Source of the DNA: Listeria ivanovii subsp. ivanovii
Lineage (GTDB): Bacteria > Bacillota > Bacilli > Lactobacillales > Listeriaceae
Assembly (NCBI RefSeq): GCF_900187025.1
Contig: NZ_LT906478.1
Coordinates: 124,001-188,000 of the forward strand
Direction: 5' to 3'
DNA length: 64,000 bases
The notes below the pieces were generated by a model. The model had not been told where the DNA came from. It did no database searches and saw only the letters and a list, made by a program, of their open reading frames with translations. Shown piece after piece: positions 17,609-25,545 of the stretch (the stretch's first letter is position 1; every line of letters begins with the position of its first letter). Made by a program: the position numbers and the translations under genes.

Positions 17609-18388
17609 TTGAATACGTATATGGAAATCAACAAAACTTACGAGATGATTGATTCAAAGGCACTATATATATCAGACGAAAAACAGACGCTTTTTGCAGA
17701 AAACGAAAATCAGCTTTATACAGCGGCAAGTGTTATTAAACTACCCATTTACTTGTATTTTTTCGAAAAGATTAGTAATGGGGAACTAAATCTGCAAACG
17801 GAAATCCAGCTGTCACCTGACAGAGTAGTTGCGGGGGCAGGAATCATTCAAATCCTCCCTCAGAAAAGAACTTGGCGACTAGAAGAATTATTGCATTTGA
17901 TGATTGCGATTTCTGATAATACTGCTACTAATCAGTTAATAGAACTAGCATCACTTCAAAATCTACAAGCATGGCTAGGTAAAAAAGGCTGGGAGAAAAG
18001 CGCCCGAATAGAACGTAAAATGATGGATTTTAAAGCTGCTGGAGAAAATAAAATCACTGCCAAGTTAGCTGTAACTATTTTTCAAGAAATTATGGAGCTA
18101 ACCAAGAAGTATCCAAATCTAACCGAAACTATCCGGCGTCCATTTTTGAATCAACAGCATCGCTCGAATTTAACGGGTACTTTGGAAGAAGCGGGAATCG
18201 CAGGGCTTCAGATGTTAAATAAGACTGGAGAATTAAAAGATATTCAGCATGATGTTGCCATTTTTGAATACCAAGGAGAAATAAGATTTGTGGCGGCACT
18301 TACAAATAATACGGGACTTGAAGCGAACTCGACGGCTTGGATGCAGACAGTAGGGAAACAAGTATTTGCTCAAATAAATCAAAAATAG
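17609..18388 (+). CDS. Cytosolic class A beta-lactamase-fold serine hydrolase
   Basis: About 259 residues from TTG 17609 (RBS AAGGGGAG); ATG 17621 is a close alternative. The penicillin-recognising fold is clear: SVIK (S41, K44), SDN (102-104) and KTGE (KTG 205-207). No signal peptide or lipobox is present, unlike secreted beta-lactamases. I see no PExxN-type motif for the omega-loop glutamate of class A enzymes; the equivalent region reads RIERKMMDFKAAG. It is therefore unlikely to be an efficient beta-lactamase. Placed between an endopeptidase and a peptide-binding lipoprotein in a murein-salvage operon, a D,D- or L,D-peptidase, or an amidase/esterase on imported murein peptides, is a reasonable inference. 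Its substrate is unknown. Confidence 0.8.
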   Translation: MNTYMEINKTYEMIDSKALYISDEKQTLFAENENQLYTAASVIKLPIYLYFFEKISNGELNLQTEIQLSPDRVVAGAGIIQILPQKRTWRLEELLHLMIAISDNTATNQLIELASLQNLQAWLGKKGWEKSARIERKMMDFKAAGENKITAKLAVTIFQEIMELTKKYPNLTETIRRPFLNQQHRSNLTGTLEEAGIAGLQMLNKTGELKDIQHDVAIFEYQGEIRFVAALTNNTGLEANSTAWMQTVGKQVFAQINQK

Positions 18389-18400
18389 GGAGGAAGCAAA

Positions 18401-20050
18401 ATGAAAAAAAGATTAGCACTTTTGTTTATCATGATTCTATCGATATCTACTTTTTTAATGGCATGTGGAGGAAACAAAGATGAAGCAACGAAATCACAAG
18501 GTAAAAAAACGCTGAAAATCATGGAAAATGCTGAAGTTTCTTCCATGGATTCGACGCTTTCGCAAGACGTCCCTAGTTTTACCGAACAAGGACAAGTTTT
18601 TGAAGGCTTGTATACGTTAAATGATAAAGACCAAGCAGTACCAGCTGTTGCAAAAGATATGCCCACGCTAAGTGATGACCAAAAAACATATACTATCCAA
18701 TTACGGAAAGATGCTAAGTGGTCAAATGGAACAAAAGTTACTGCCAACGATTTCATTTTTGCATGGAAAAAACTGGCGAATCCAGATACAGCCGCTCAGT
18801 ACTCCTTTTTACTTGATGGGACAGTAGAAAATGGCACAGATGTAATAAGTGGGAAGAAAAGTGTTGATGAGTTAGGCGTAAAGGCGCTGGACGATTACAC
18901 CATTGAAATTAAACTCGAACAACCAGTACCGTACTTCACATCACTACTTGCATTTAACTCGTTTTATCCTCAAAATGAAGAATACGTCAATGAACAAGGC
19001 GATAAATATGCGCAAAGTAGTGAAAATATGATTTATAATGGTCCTTTTACAATGAAAGATTGGACTAATACAGAAAAAGAATGGACGCTCGAAAAAAATC
19101 CAGAATACTGGGATAAAAAGAATGTAAAATCCGACAAAATAGAAGTAACGGTTGTAAAAGCACCAAATACAGCGGTTAATTTGTACGATACGGGAAAACT
19201 TGATGTAGCAACACTTTCAGGAGATTACGCATCGCAAAAAAGCAACGATAAAGACTATCACTCTGAACTAGATGCTTATGTGACCCATTTAAAATTAAAT
19301 CAAGTAATAGATGGAAAGAAAACACCGCTTGCAAATGAAAACTTGCGAAAAGCGCTATCTCTTGCTGTAAACAAAGAATCACTTACAAAGAAAATTTTAG
19401 CAGATGGTTCCAAAGCAATTTACGGCTATGTTCCAGAAAAATTTGTCACTAACCCAGAAACAGGCGAAGATTTCCGTAAAGAAAGTGGCGACTATATGAA
19501 ACAAGATGAAGCGGAAGCCAAAACTTACTTTGAAAAAGCAAAACAAGAACTCGGTGGCGGTGAAATTACTGTTGAGCTGCTAAATTCAGATTTAGAATCT
19601 AGTAAAAAAGTAGGTGAATACCTTCAAAGTCAACTGGAAGCAGCTTTGCCGGGGCTTAAAATAAACTTGAAAACCGTTCCTAAAAAGAACTTACTTCAAT
19701 TAACACGTGAACAAAATTATGAAATCGTTCTTTCTAACTGGGGACCTGACTTCCAGGATCCATTAACGTTCTTAGGAAACTATACAACCGGTAATACTTA
19801 CAATGCGAGTAGCTACTCAAGCGCTGATTACGACAAAATGATTAAAGCAACCTCAACAACCCTTGCAACCGAGCCAGAAGAACGCTGGGAAACATTCATT
19901 GATGCAGAAAAACTACTTATTGAAACAGATGCAGCCATGATTCCACTTTATCAAACGGCTGTATGTAATTTGAAAAAAGACACGGTCAAAAGAATTGTTC
20001 ACCATAATTTTGGAACAAGTTTTTCCTATAAAGGCGCATACGTAGAGTAA
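18401..20050 (+). CDS. OppA/DppE-like murein-peptide-binding lipoprotein
   Basis: A 549-residue SBP_bac_5 lipoprotein. Signal peptide with lipobox (LMAC) in MKKRLALLFIMILSISTFLM followed by Ala-Cys-Gly-Gly. GGGAGGAAGC precedes the ATG, 12 bases after the hydrolase gene. It is a close paralogue of the protein at 6935-8590 (shared AKWSNGTKVTANDFIFAWKK-type motif and C-terminal AAMIPLYQTAV). In B. subtilis DppE and the Opp relative MppA bind murein tripeptide; position in this operon suggests the same. No permease or ATPase is encoded, so it would borrow the Opp/Dpp membrane complex. Confidence 0.87.
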   Translation: MKKRLALLFIMILSISTFLMACGGNKDEATKSQGKKTLKIMENAEVSSMDSTLSQDVPSFTEQGQVFEGLYTLNDKDQAVPAVAKDMPTLSDDQKTYTIQLRKDAKWSNGTKVTANDFIFAWKKLANPDTAAQYSFLLDGTVENGTDVISGKKSVDELGVKALDDYTIEIKLEQPVPYFTSLLAFNSFYPQNEEYVNEQGDKYAQSSENMIYNGPFTMKDWTNTEKEWTLEKNPEYWDKKNVKSDKIEVTVVKAPNTAVNLYDTGKLDVATLSGDYASQKSNDKDYHSELDAYVTHLKLNQVIDGKKTPLANENLRKALSLAVNKESLTKKILADGSKAIYGYVPEKFVTNPETGEDFRKESGDYMKQDEAEAKTYFEKAKQELGGGEITVELLNSDLESSKKVGEYLQSQLEAALPGLKINLKTVPKKNLLQLTREQNYEIVLSNWGPDFQDPLTFLGNYTTGNTYNASSYSSADYDKMIKATSTTLATEPEERWETFIDAEKLLIETDAAMIPLYQTAVCNLKKDTVKRIVHHNFGTSFSYKGAYVE

Positions 20051-20065
20051 AAGGAGAGAGGAAAA

Positions 20066-20884
20066 ATGAAACTTTGGATTTCAGTAGATATGGAAGGTAT
20101 AAATGGTCTTCCAGATGACACTTTTGTAGATTCTAGCATGCGAAATTACACTAGAGGACAAAAGATAATGACCAGCGAAACTAACTGGGTTGTAGAAGAA
20201 GCACTTAAAGCTGGCTATGACGATATTTTAGTGAACGATAGTCATTCCAAAATGAATAATATTTTGATGGAAGATCTACACGAAGAAGCACGGTTAATTA
20301 CTGGCGATGTGAAGCCGTTTTCGATGGTACAGGGACTGGATGCAAGTGCAGATGCGGCGATTTTTGTAGGTTATCACTCGCGCGCGGGACAACCAGGAGT
20401 GATGAGCCACACAATGACTTCTGGTGTTCGGAATTTTTACATTAATGATGTTGCGATTGGAGAATTTGGTTTAAACGCATACGTCGCAGGAGCATTCGGT
20501 GTTCCAGTTATTCTTGTCGCTGGCGATGATTGTATTGCTCGCGAGGCGAAAGAGCTAATACCTGGAATAGAAACAGCTGTCGTTAAAGAAGCCGTTTCTA
20601 GATCTGCTGCAATAGCTTTCTCACTAGCAAAATCAGAACAAATCATTCGTGAAAAAGTAGCCGTAGCTTTACAAAATAAACAAGCAATAGTGCTTACTCC
20701 GCCGGAAAAACCTGTCTTGAAGATAGAGTTTTGTAATTACGGACAAGCTGAATGGGCTTCTCTTGTACCAAGAACGAAAATAATCGATGAAACGACGGTC
20801 CAATTTGAAGCAAACGATATTTTAGAAGCCTATCAAGCGATGGTTGCAATGACTGAACTCGCAATGAAATGCGCTTTTTCTTAA
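20066..20884 (+). CDS. dppA: D-aminopeptidase, DppA/M55 family
   Basis: A 272-residue zinc peptidase of family M55. The metal-site motif SVDMEGINGL starts at residue 5 (Asp8 and Glu10 in the family). Further metal ligands lie in DSHSKMN and GYHSRAG (His), and the C-terminal half is the usual alpha/beta core. AAGGAGAGAGG precedes the ATG, 15 bases after the lipoprotein gene. DppA from B. subtilis forms a decameric D-stereospecific aminopeptidase that degrades D-Ala-D-Ala-type dipeptides, the first gene of the dpp-ykf operon. Here it is last, and the IS element begins 18 bases beyond its stop, so any further genes may have been lost or separated. Confidence 0.9.
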   Translation: MKLWISVDMEGINGLPDDTFVDSSMRNYTRGQKIMTSETNWVVEEALKAGYDDILVNDSHSKMNNILMEDLHEEARLITGDVKPFSMVQGLDASADAAIFVGYHSRAGQPGVMSHTMTSGVRNFYINDVAIGEFGLNAYVAGAFGVPVILVAGDDCIAREAKELIPGIETAVVKEAVSRSAAIAFSLAKSEQIIREKVAVALQNKQAIVLTPPEKPVLKIEFCNYGQAEWASLVPRTKIIDETTVQFEANDILEAYQAMVAMTELAMKCAFS

Positions 20885-20980
20885 AGAAGACAGAAGGCAC
20901 TTGGGAACTGCCACTATAATTAGATACAATTAAAAAAGAGCACCTCAAATTTAGTAAAATAAATTTGGAGGTGTTTTCTA

Positions 20981-21259
20981 ATGACAAAACATACATATTA
21001 TTCAGTCGAACTAAAAATTCAAATTGTAGAAAGGTATCTTAGAGGAGCCAGTGCTGCTTCCCTTCGGAAAGAATTCCAAATTTCTAGTTCAGGAACTCTC
21101 TATACATGGAAAAAGTGGTATTTAGATGGAGAGATAAGCAGACTGAACAGTGTCTCTGGGCGTCCTTTAAGGCATGAATTGTCGGTTTCCGAAGAATTAA
21201 AACAGACAAAAAAAGAACTCGAATTATTAAAAAAGTATTTTTCTCAGGAAAGATGGTGA
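20981..21259 (+). CDS. IS3-family transposase OrfA (HTH)
   Basis: A 92-residue protein with GGAGGTG before the ATG. It has the helix-turn-helix region typical of IS3 OrfA (YSVELKIQIVERYLRGAS then SGTLYTWKKWYLDGE) and a C-terminal leucine-rich helix (LKQTKKELELLKKYF) used for multimerisation. It overlaps orfB by 7 bases in the -1 register; the full transposase should arise by frameshifting at 21229-21235. Confidence 0.9.
   Translation: MTKHTYYSVELKIQIVERYLRGASAASLRKEFQISSSGTLYTWKKWYLDGEISRLNSVSGRPLRHELSVSEELKQTKKELELLKKYFSQERW
21229..21235 (+). promoter_or_regulatory. Programmed -1 frameshift site A-AAA-AAG
   Basis: The heptamer is in the correct register for OrfA codons TTA-AAA-AAG, and OrfB is in the -1 frame. 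This is the standard slippery site of IS3 elements and would produce the OrfAB fusion transposase. Confidence 0.85.
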
Positions 21260-22101
21260 TGCGTAAAAATATAGTTCTCTTTATGAAGCAACATGCAAAG
21301 GAATTTTCTATTACACAGCTTACTCGCTTATTTGGTATATCTAGAAGTTATTACTATCGCCATCGCTATAAAGAAATAGATACTTTATCTGATGTAGAGT
21401 TACGTATTCAAGAATTAGTAACCAAAAACCATTTTCTCTATGGTTATCGAAAAATCTATGCTTTAATTAAGAAAGAAATTCCGATAGGAATTAATAAAGT
21501 GGCTAAAATTATGCGTAATAGAGGATGGAACTGCCAGGCGAAAAAGAAAAAATTTAGAAAGCCAGGAACTATCTATAAGACGTTTGAAAACGTAATTGCT
21601 AAAAATTGGCAGGCAGAAAAACCACGCCAAAAATTGACAACGGATATCACCTACCTACCTTTTGGTAAATCTATGTTATATCTATCTACGATTATGGATA
21701 CCTATAATAGTGAGATTGTAGCATACAAAATATCCGATCATCCAAATGCACAGCTAGCAGTAGATACTTTAAATCAGATTAAGACATTTCCTAAGGGAGC
21801 CATTTTACATAGTGATCAAGGGGCGACTTACACTTCGAAAGAATTCTTTCAAGTAGCTAAACAAAAAAACATTATCCGAAGTATGTCCCGTAAAGGAATA
21901 CCTTCAGATAATGCCCCAATAGAATCATTTCATTCCTCACTAAAGTCTGAAACATTCTACCTTCATAAAGAACCCATAAGTTCTAATAACATTGTAATCG
22001 ATATAGTTGAGAATTACATCTATTTTTGGAACAATCAACGAATCTTAGCCAAACTAGGCTATCTTTCGCCAATAGATTATCGAAAAAAAATGGCTTATTG
22101 A
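21253..22101 (+). CDS. IS3-family transposase OrfB (DDE integrase)
   Basis: A 282-residue rve-domain protein. The DDE triad is visible: Asp in TTDITYLPFG, Asp in ILHSDQGATYT and Glu in NAPIESFHSSLKSE, with the conserved Lys/Arg positions after it. The N-terminal HTH_21-like part (ITQLTRLFGISRSYYYRHRY) is present. No internal stops or frameshifts, so the element looks active in principle. Confidence 0.92.
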   Translation: MVMRKNIVLFMKQHAKEFSITQLTRLFGISRSYYYRHRYKEIDTLSDVELRIQELVTKNHFLYGYRKIYALIKKEIPIGINKVAKIMRNRGWNCQAKKKKFRKPGTIYKTFENVIAKNWQAEKPRQKLTTDITYLPFGKSMLYLSTIMDTYNSEIVAYKISDHPNAQLAVDTLNQIKTFPKGAILHSDQGATYTSKEFFQVAKQKNIIRSMSRKGIPSDNAPIESFHSSLKSETFYLHKEPISSNNIVIDIVENYIYFWNNQRILAKLGYLSPIDYRKKMAY

Positions 22102-22272
22102 GTTGCTCTTTTTATATTGTGTCAAAAAATAGTTTCATTCCCATCTTTTTTTGCATCGCTATCCCTCTTTTTTAAAGTATCTAAAGAGACATTTTACAAA
22201 CAGGTTAAACGGCGTAACAATCATAATTGTTGCTAAAAATAAGTCTGGTTATCTGACCTAAAATTCACAAAA

Positions 22273-22307
22273 TGTACACAAAATGAACGTTTTTCATCTT
22301 GTGTACA
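22273..22307. promoter_or_regulatory. 35-bp near-perfect palindrome upstream of LPXTG gene
   Basis: TGTACACAAAATGAA and TTCATCTTGTGTACA flank a short centre with a single mismatch. It lies 80 bases before the LPXTG start and about 25 bases before a TATACT -10-like element (22331-22336). There is no T-run, so an operator for a dimeric regulator is more likely than a terminator. The regulator is unknown. Confidence 0.5.
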
Positions 22308-22385
22308 TATAAATTCTAAATTATTTACTGTATACTGGCACTAAATTAAGTTGATTTAACAAATTTGTAAAGGATGAGTTAAAAT

Positions 22386-24443
22386 ATGAAAATGGGCAGA
22401 AACTTTAAAAGAATAGGCTTTGTCTTTCTTAGTACAATTTTGCTTGTGAATGTGATGTTTCAAACAAATTTTGTAAAAGCGGCAACTAATTATGGTTCTG
22501 AACTTTTAAAAACGGTGGAATTACAAGATGCGGATGGTAACCCTAAAACAGATTTTAGTTATTATGAAAGTATTCAAATTCACTATACATGGGAAATTCC
22601 GAATTCAGCAAATGTGAACGCTGGAGATACAATGGAGTTCACTTTACCAAAACAATTGAAAATAGTAACAGACTTAAATGTTGTTTTAAAAGATGATGAA
22701 GGAAATACGGTGGGAAATGTAACTGCGACGAAGGCTACGGGTAAAGTAGTCGTGACCTTTACAGATTATGTGGAGAAGAAGTCGAATATTAAAGGTGACC
22801 TTAATTTCTGGAGTAATTGGGACAAAACAGTCATAAACGGAAATGAAAAAGTCGATGTTGATTTTCCGGTAGATGGGGATTATGTGACTATTCCTGTCGA
22901 TATTGGTCCTAAAAACCAAATTAATCCAAATGAGACTTTATATAAATATGGTTGGGCAGATGAAAAAAATCCAGCACTAATCAATTGGGTTGTTCGTGTG
23001 AATTATGCGAAATTAAGTATTGATAATGCCATATACGAAGACTTTATCGGACCAAATCAAACACTTGATTTTAGTTCTGTGAAAGCCTATCATGGGACGT
23101 TTGATGCGGATGATAATTTTACAAGAGGAACACAAGTACCGGCATCAGCTATTACGCAGACTAGTGATGGTTTCAAGATTGCATTTGGAAATCTGACTGA
23201 TTCGGTGAAAATTTCCTATTATACAATTGCGACTGATGGTGGTGTATCGTCCAATTACTCCAATAAAGGGATACTTTCAGGCGATAATTATGTTCCAAAA
23301 ACAATTGAAGTTTTAACACCAACATCTGGTGGTGGCGGAACTGGTGAAGGCACAACTGGCTCCGTGGAATTAACGAAAACAGACAATACAGCACAAAAAA
23401 AACCACTGGAAAATGCCGAGTTTAAATTAGTGAATTCAGCCGGAGCTACGATAAAAGAAGGGATTAAGACCGGTGCAGATGGAAAACTTACGATTGCAGA
23501 TTTGAAGTTTGATACGTATAAATTAATTGAAACCAAAGCACCAGTGGGTTATGAGTTAGATGCAAGCCCGGTAGAATTTACAATTGACGAAGCACATCAG
23601 GCATTATTCGTATCCAAAGAAAATACCCCGATTACAGGTTCTGTGACACTTGAGAAACTAGACAGTGAAACAAAAGCAAAACTGGCTGGCGCGGAATTTG
23701 AATTGCAAGATGCTCAAGGCAGCACGTTACAGACTAGTTTAGAAACGAACGCGGCTGGAACACTAACTATTTCAGACTTAACGCTAGGCGATTATCAGTT
23801 AGTAGAAACAAAAGCGCCAATCGGTTATGAGCTAGATGCAAGTCCGGTAAAATTCACGATTGACGAAACGCATAAAACTCTGAACGTATCCAAAGAAAAT
23901 ATGCCAATCAAAGGTTCTGTGACACTTGAGAAATTAGATAGTAAAACAAAAGTAAAACTAGCTGGTGCGGAATTTGAGCTGCGAGACGCGCAAGGAGCTA
24001 CTTTGCAAGCTAGCCTCGAAACAAACGAAGAAGGAACCTTAACTATTGCAGATTTAGTACTTGGAGAGTATCAGCTAGTAGAAACAAAAGCGCCAATCGG
24101 TTATTTGTTAGATGCAACACCAGTGAAATTTGCAATTACAGAAGAAACATCGCACCTCGGTTTACTTGTGACAAAAGAAAACACCAAAATACCAGGAACA
24201 TCAATTATTCCAAAAATACCCAAAGAACCACTAAAACCAGCAGTTCCTAGTAAACCTAAAACACCAATAGAACCACTAAAACCAGAAATACCAGGCACCC
24301 CAGAAACCCCCGATGAAATTGTAAGTACAGATAGTTCATCAGCTATATTGCCAAAAACAGGAGATTCCCCTCTTGTTAGCGGATTAGGATTACTATTAGT
24401 TGCGATTTCAGCAAGCGGGTTAATCTTATTTAGGAAAAAATAA
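22386..24443 (+). CDS. LPXTG cell-wall-anchored surface protein with CNA-B repeats
   Basis: A 685-residue sortase A substrate. The signal peptide is about residues 1-33 (ending VKAAT). Residues about 35-310 form an adhesin-like region similar to the collagen/fibrinogen-binding folds of MSCRAMMs. Three tandem CNA-B (SpaA/Cna-type) modules of about 92 residues follow, each with GSVxLxK, an ExKAPxGY motif and closing KEN; the Lys and Glu in these motifs are those used for isopeptide bonds in the family. A Pro/Lys-rich stalk (about 600-645) leads to LPKTG (655-659), a hydrophobic helix and a basic tail. It resembles the lmo0159/0160 group of Listeria surface proteins. Ligand unknown. Modules 2 and 3 are very similar at DNA level. 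Confidence 0.9.
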   Translation: MKMGRNFKRIGFVFLSTILLVNVMFQTNFVKAATNYGSELLKTVELQDADGNPKTDFSYYESIQIHYTWEIPNSANVNAGDTMEFTLPKQLKIVTDLNVVLKDDEGNTVGNVTATKATGKVVVTFTDYVEKKSNIKGDLNFWSNWDKTVINGNEKVDVDFPVDGDYVTIPVDIGPKNQINPNETLYKYGWADEKNPALINWVVRVNYAKLSIDNAIYEDFIGPNQTLDFSSVKAYHGTFDADDNFTRGTQVPASAITQTSDGFKIAFGNLTDSVKISYYTIATDGGVSSNYSNKGILSGDNYVPKTIEVLTPTSGGGGTGEGTTGSVELTKTDNTAQKKPLENAEFKLVNSAGATIKEGIKTGADGKLTIADLKFDTYKLIETKAPVGYELDASPVEFTIDEAHQALFVSKENTPITGSVTLEKLDSETKAKLAGAEFELQDAQGSTLQTSLETNAAGTLTISDLTLGDYQLVETKAPIGYELDASPVKFTIDETHKTLNVSKENMPIKGSVTLEKLDSKTKVKLAGAEFELRDAQGATLQASLETNEEGTLTIADLVLGEYQLVETKAPIGYLLDATPVKFAITEETSHLGLLVTKENTKIPGTSIIPKIPKEPLKPAVPSKPKTPIEPLKPEIPGTPETPDEIVSTDSSSAILPKTGDSPLVSGLGLLLVAISASGLILFRKK
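23358..24190 (+). repeat. Three tandem CNA-B repeats
   Basis: Units begin at about 23358, 23637 and 23913 (periods 279 and 276 bases). Units 2 and 3 share long identical runs including GGTTCTGTGACACTTGAGAA, indicating recent duplication or gene conversion; unit 1 is more diverged. Confidence 0.88.
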
Positions 24444-24446
24444 TAA

Positions 24447-24497
24447 AAATGGAACATAAGGCGAGACGATAATTCGCTCTATGTTCCATTTTTTATT
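24447..24497. terminator. Bidirectional terminator between LPXTG gene and rsbR2
   Basis: AAAAATGGAACATA and TATGTTCCATTTTT frame the stem, with an inner GGCGAG/CTCGCT-type pairing. T-runs occur in both directions, serving two convergent genes. Confidence 0.85.
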
Positions 24498-25329
24498 TGG
24501 TTCTAGTTTTATCTTGTAAAACAGCTTTTAAAGAATGATAGGCTGGAATCGATAAGTTTAAATCCACACGATTAATTTGCTGGGCCATTTTTGGTTGGAT
24601 ACCGGAAATGAAAGCTTCGACTCCAAGCAGTTTGAGTACCGTCACTAAGTTATTAAGCATTTCTCCAAGGGCATCATCAAAGTACGATATACCCGATAAA
24701 TCAATACAAAGCTGCTCCACGCCGAGTTTGACGCATTTAGTAGCTGTAATCTCAGAAATTTTTTCAGCTCTTTCTCGGTCGACGCGTCCCATTAAAGGAA
24801 GGATGGCTAGATTGTCAGTAATCGAAATGACTGGTGTGCTAATTTCTTCTATTAATCGGTGTTGTGATTCTAAATGTTGAACAATATCACGGTAATACAT
24901 TGCTGAAAAAGCCTCATTGATTCGGTCGAAACCGTGGTTAACCATTGCCATACTAGAAGAAAAATCACATTTGGTTACTTCATCGTTTTCAATGCAAAAA
25001 TCAGAAACAGCAGATAAAAATTCGCGGCGAAGTTTGTCTAGAGTGGTGATTACTTCTGGAAGCGGCACTTCATTTTCCATGCGTCGTGCGTACATGTTAT
25101 CGAGCCATTTATCTAGTTTCGCAAAAAAAGCTTTTTTACCTGCAAAGTAAGAAATAATTAGATCGGCTGTTTGTTCGCTATCAGCACGCAGTTCATCTTT
25201 ATAGCGCGGAGAATAAACAAAACTAGTATAAGTGTTTTCGTTTTCATAGATTTTGGATAGCCAATTAGTTATAATTTCTTCGGTATGTGCCCTTAAATAA
25301 AGTTCCATGCTTCCGTTTGATTCATTCAT
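24493..25329 (-). CDS. rsbR2: RsbR-family stressosome protein with STAS domain
   Basis: A 278-residue RsbR paralogue (lmo0161 type; called RsbR2 in the L. monocytogenes stressosome literature as I recall). Residues 1-140 form the variable N-terminal sensory domain (non-haem globin-like in RsbR). A linker helix leads to STPVIS (about residue 165), the position of a conserved phosphorylatable Thr. The STAS domain follows, with CIDLSGISYFDD where other RsbR proteins have DITG. Stressosome proteins capture RsbT and release it on stress to activate SigB. It is convergent with the LPXTG gene. The start ATG 25329 has AAGGGG upstream at slightly long spacing. Confidence 0.85.
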   Translation of the reverse strand: MNESNGSMELYLRAHTEEIITNWLSKIYENENTYTSFVYSPRYKDELRADSEQTADLIISYFAGKKAFFAKLDKWLDNMYARRMENEVPLPEVITTLDKLRREFLSAVSDFCIENDEVTKCDFSSSMAMVNHGFDRINEAFSAMYYRDIVQHLESQHRLIEEISTPVISITDNLAILPLMGRVDRERAEKISEITATKCVKLGVEQLCIDLSGISYFDDALGEMLNNLVTVLKLLGVEAFISGIQPKMAQQINRVDLNLSIPAYHSLKAVLQDKTRTK

Positions 25330-25508
25330 ACCAGACAGCCCCTTTAAGTCTAAGTATAGAAACTACTTTTCCTTTATTCTATGCTCAAAAGGGTCTACTG
25401 TCCATGTAAATTTTGGAAAAAAAGCTAATTTATTCAAATTGTAATATTATTTAACAAATTCATCATTATTTTTTGTTAAAATTCCGAAGCTATTTGGGGC
25501 TTGTCATG

Positions 25509-25539
25509 GTATAATATTACAATATGGATAGAAAGGAAG
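25509..25539 (+). promoter_or_regulatory. Extended -10 promoter and RBS of the holB operon
   Basis: TGG-TATAAT (TATAAT at 25510-25515) is an extended -10 without a good -35. GAAAGGAAG (25531-25539) precedes the GTG start at 25546. Confidence 0.6.
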
Positions 25540-25545
25540 TTTTTT

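Larger units (their letters stand above)
20902..22143 (+). mobile_element. IS3-family insertion sequence, intact
   Basis: A 1,242-base element with imperfect terminal inverted repeats of about 40 bases beginning TGGGAA (20902) and ending TTCCCA (22143). Matching inner blocks include ACTAT, ACAAT and AAAAAGAGC next to CTCAA. It encodes orfA (20981) and orfB (21253) in -1 register with a slippery A-AAA-AAG heptamer. I see no convincing 3-4 bp target duplication (left flank CACT, right flank TCTT). It lies between the murein-peptide operon and the LPXTG gene. Confidence 0.9.

Noticed and set aside
22216..22231. AACAATCATAATTGTT inverted repeat as an IS end or PrfA box
   Set aside because: It does not match the IS terminal repeats nor the PrfA box fixed bases; likely chance in A/T-rich sequence.
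23358..24190. CRISPR-like or minisatellite array
   Set aside because: The repeat is 276-279 bases, in frame, and encodes CNA-B protein modules; no short repeats with unique spacers are seen anywhere in the window.
20902..24443. IS element having disrupted the LPXTG gene or dppA
   Set aside because: dppA ends normally before the left IR, and the LPXTG gene has its own start, signal peptide and -10-like element more than 180 bases after the right IR.
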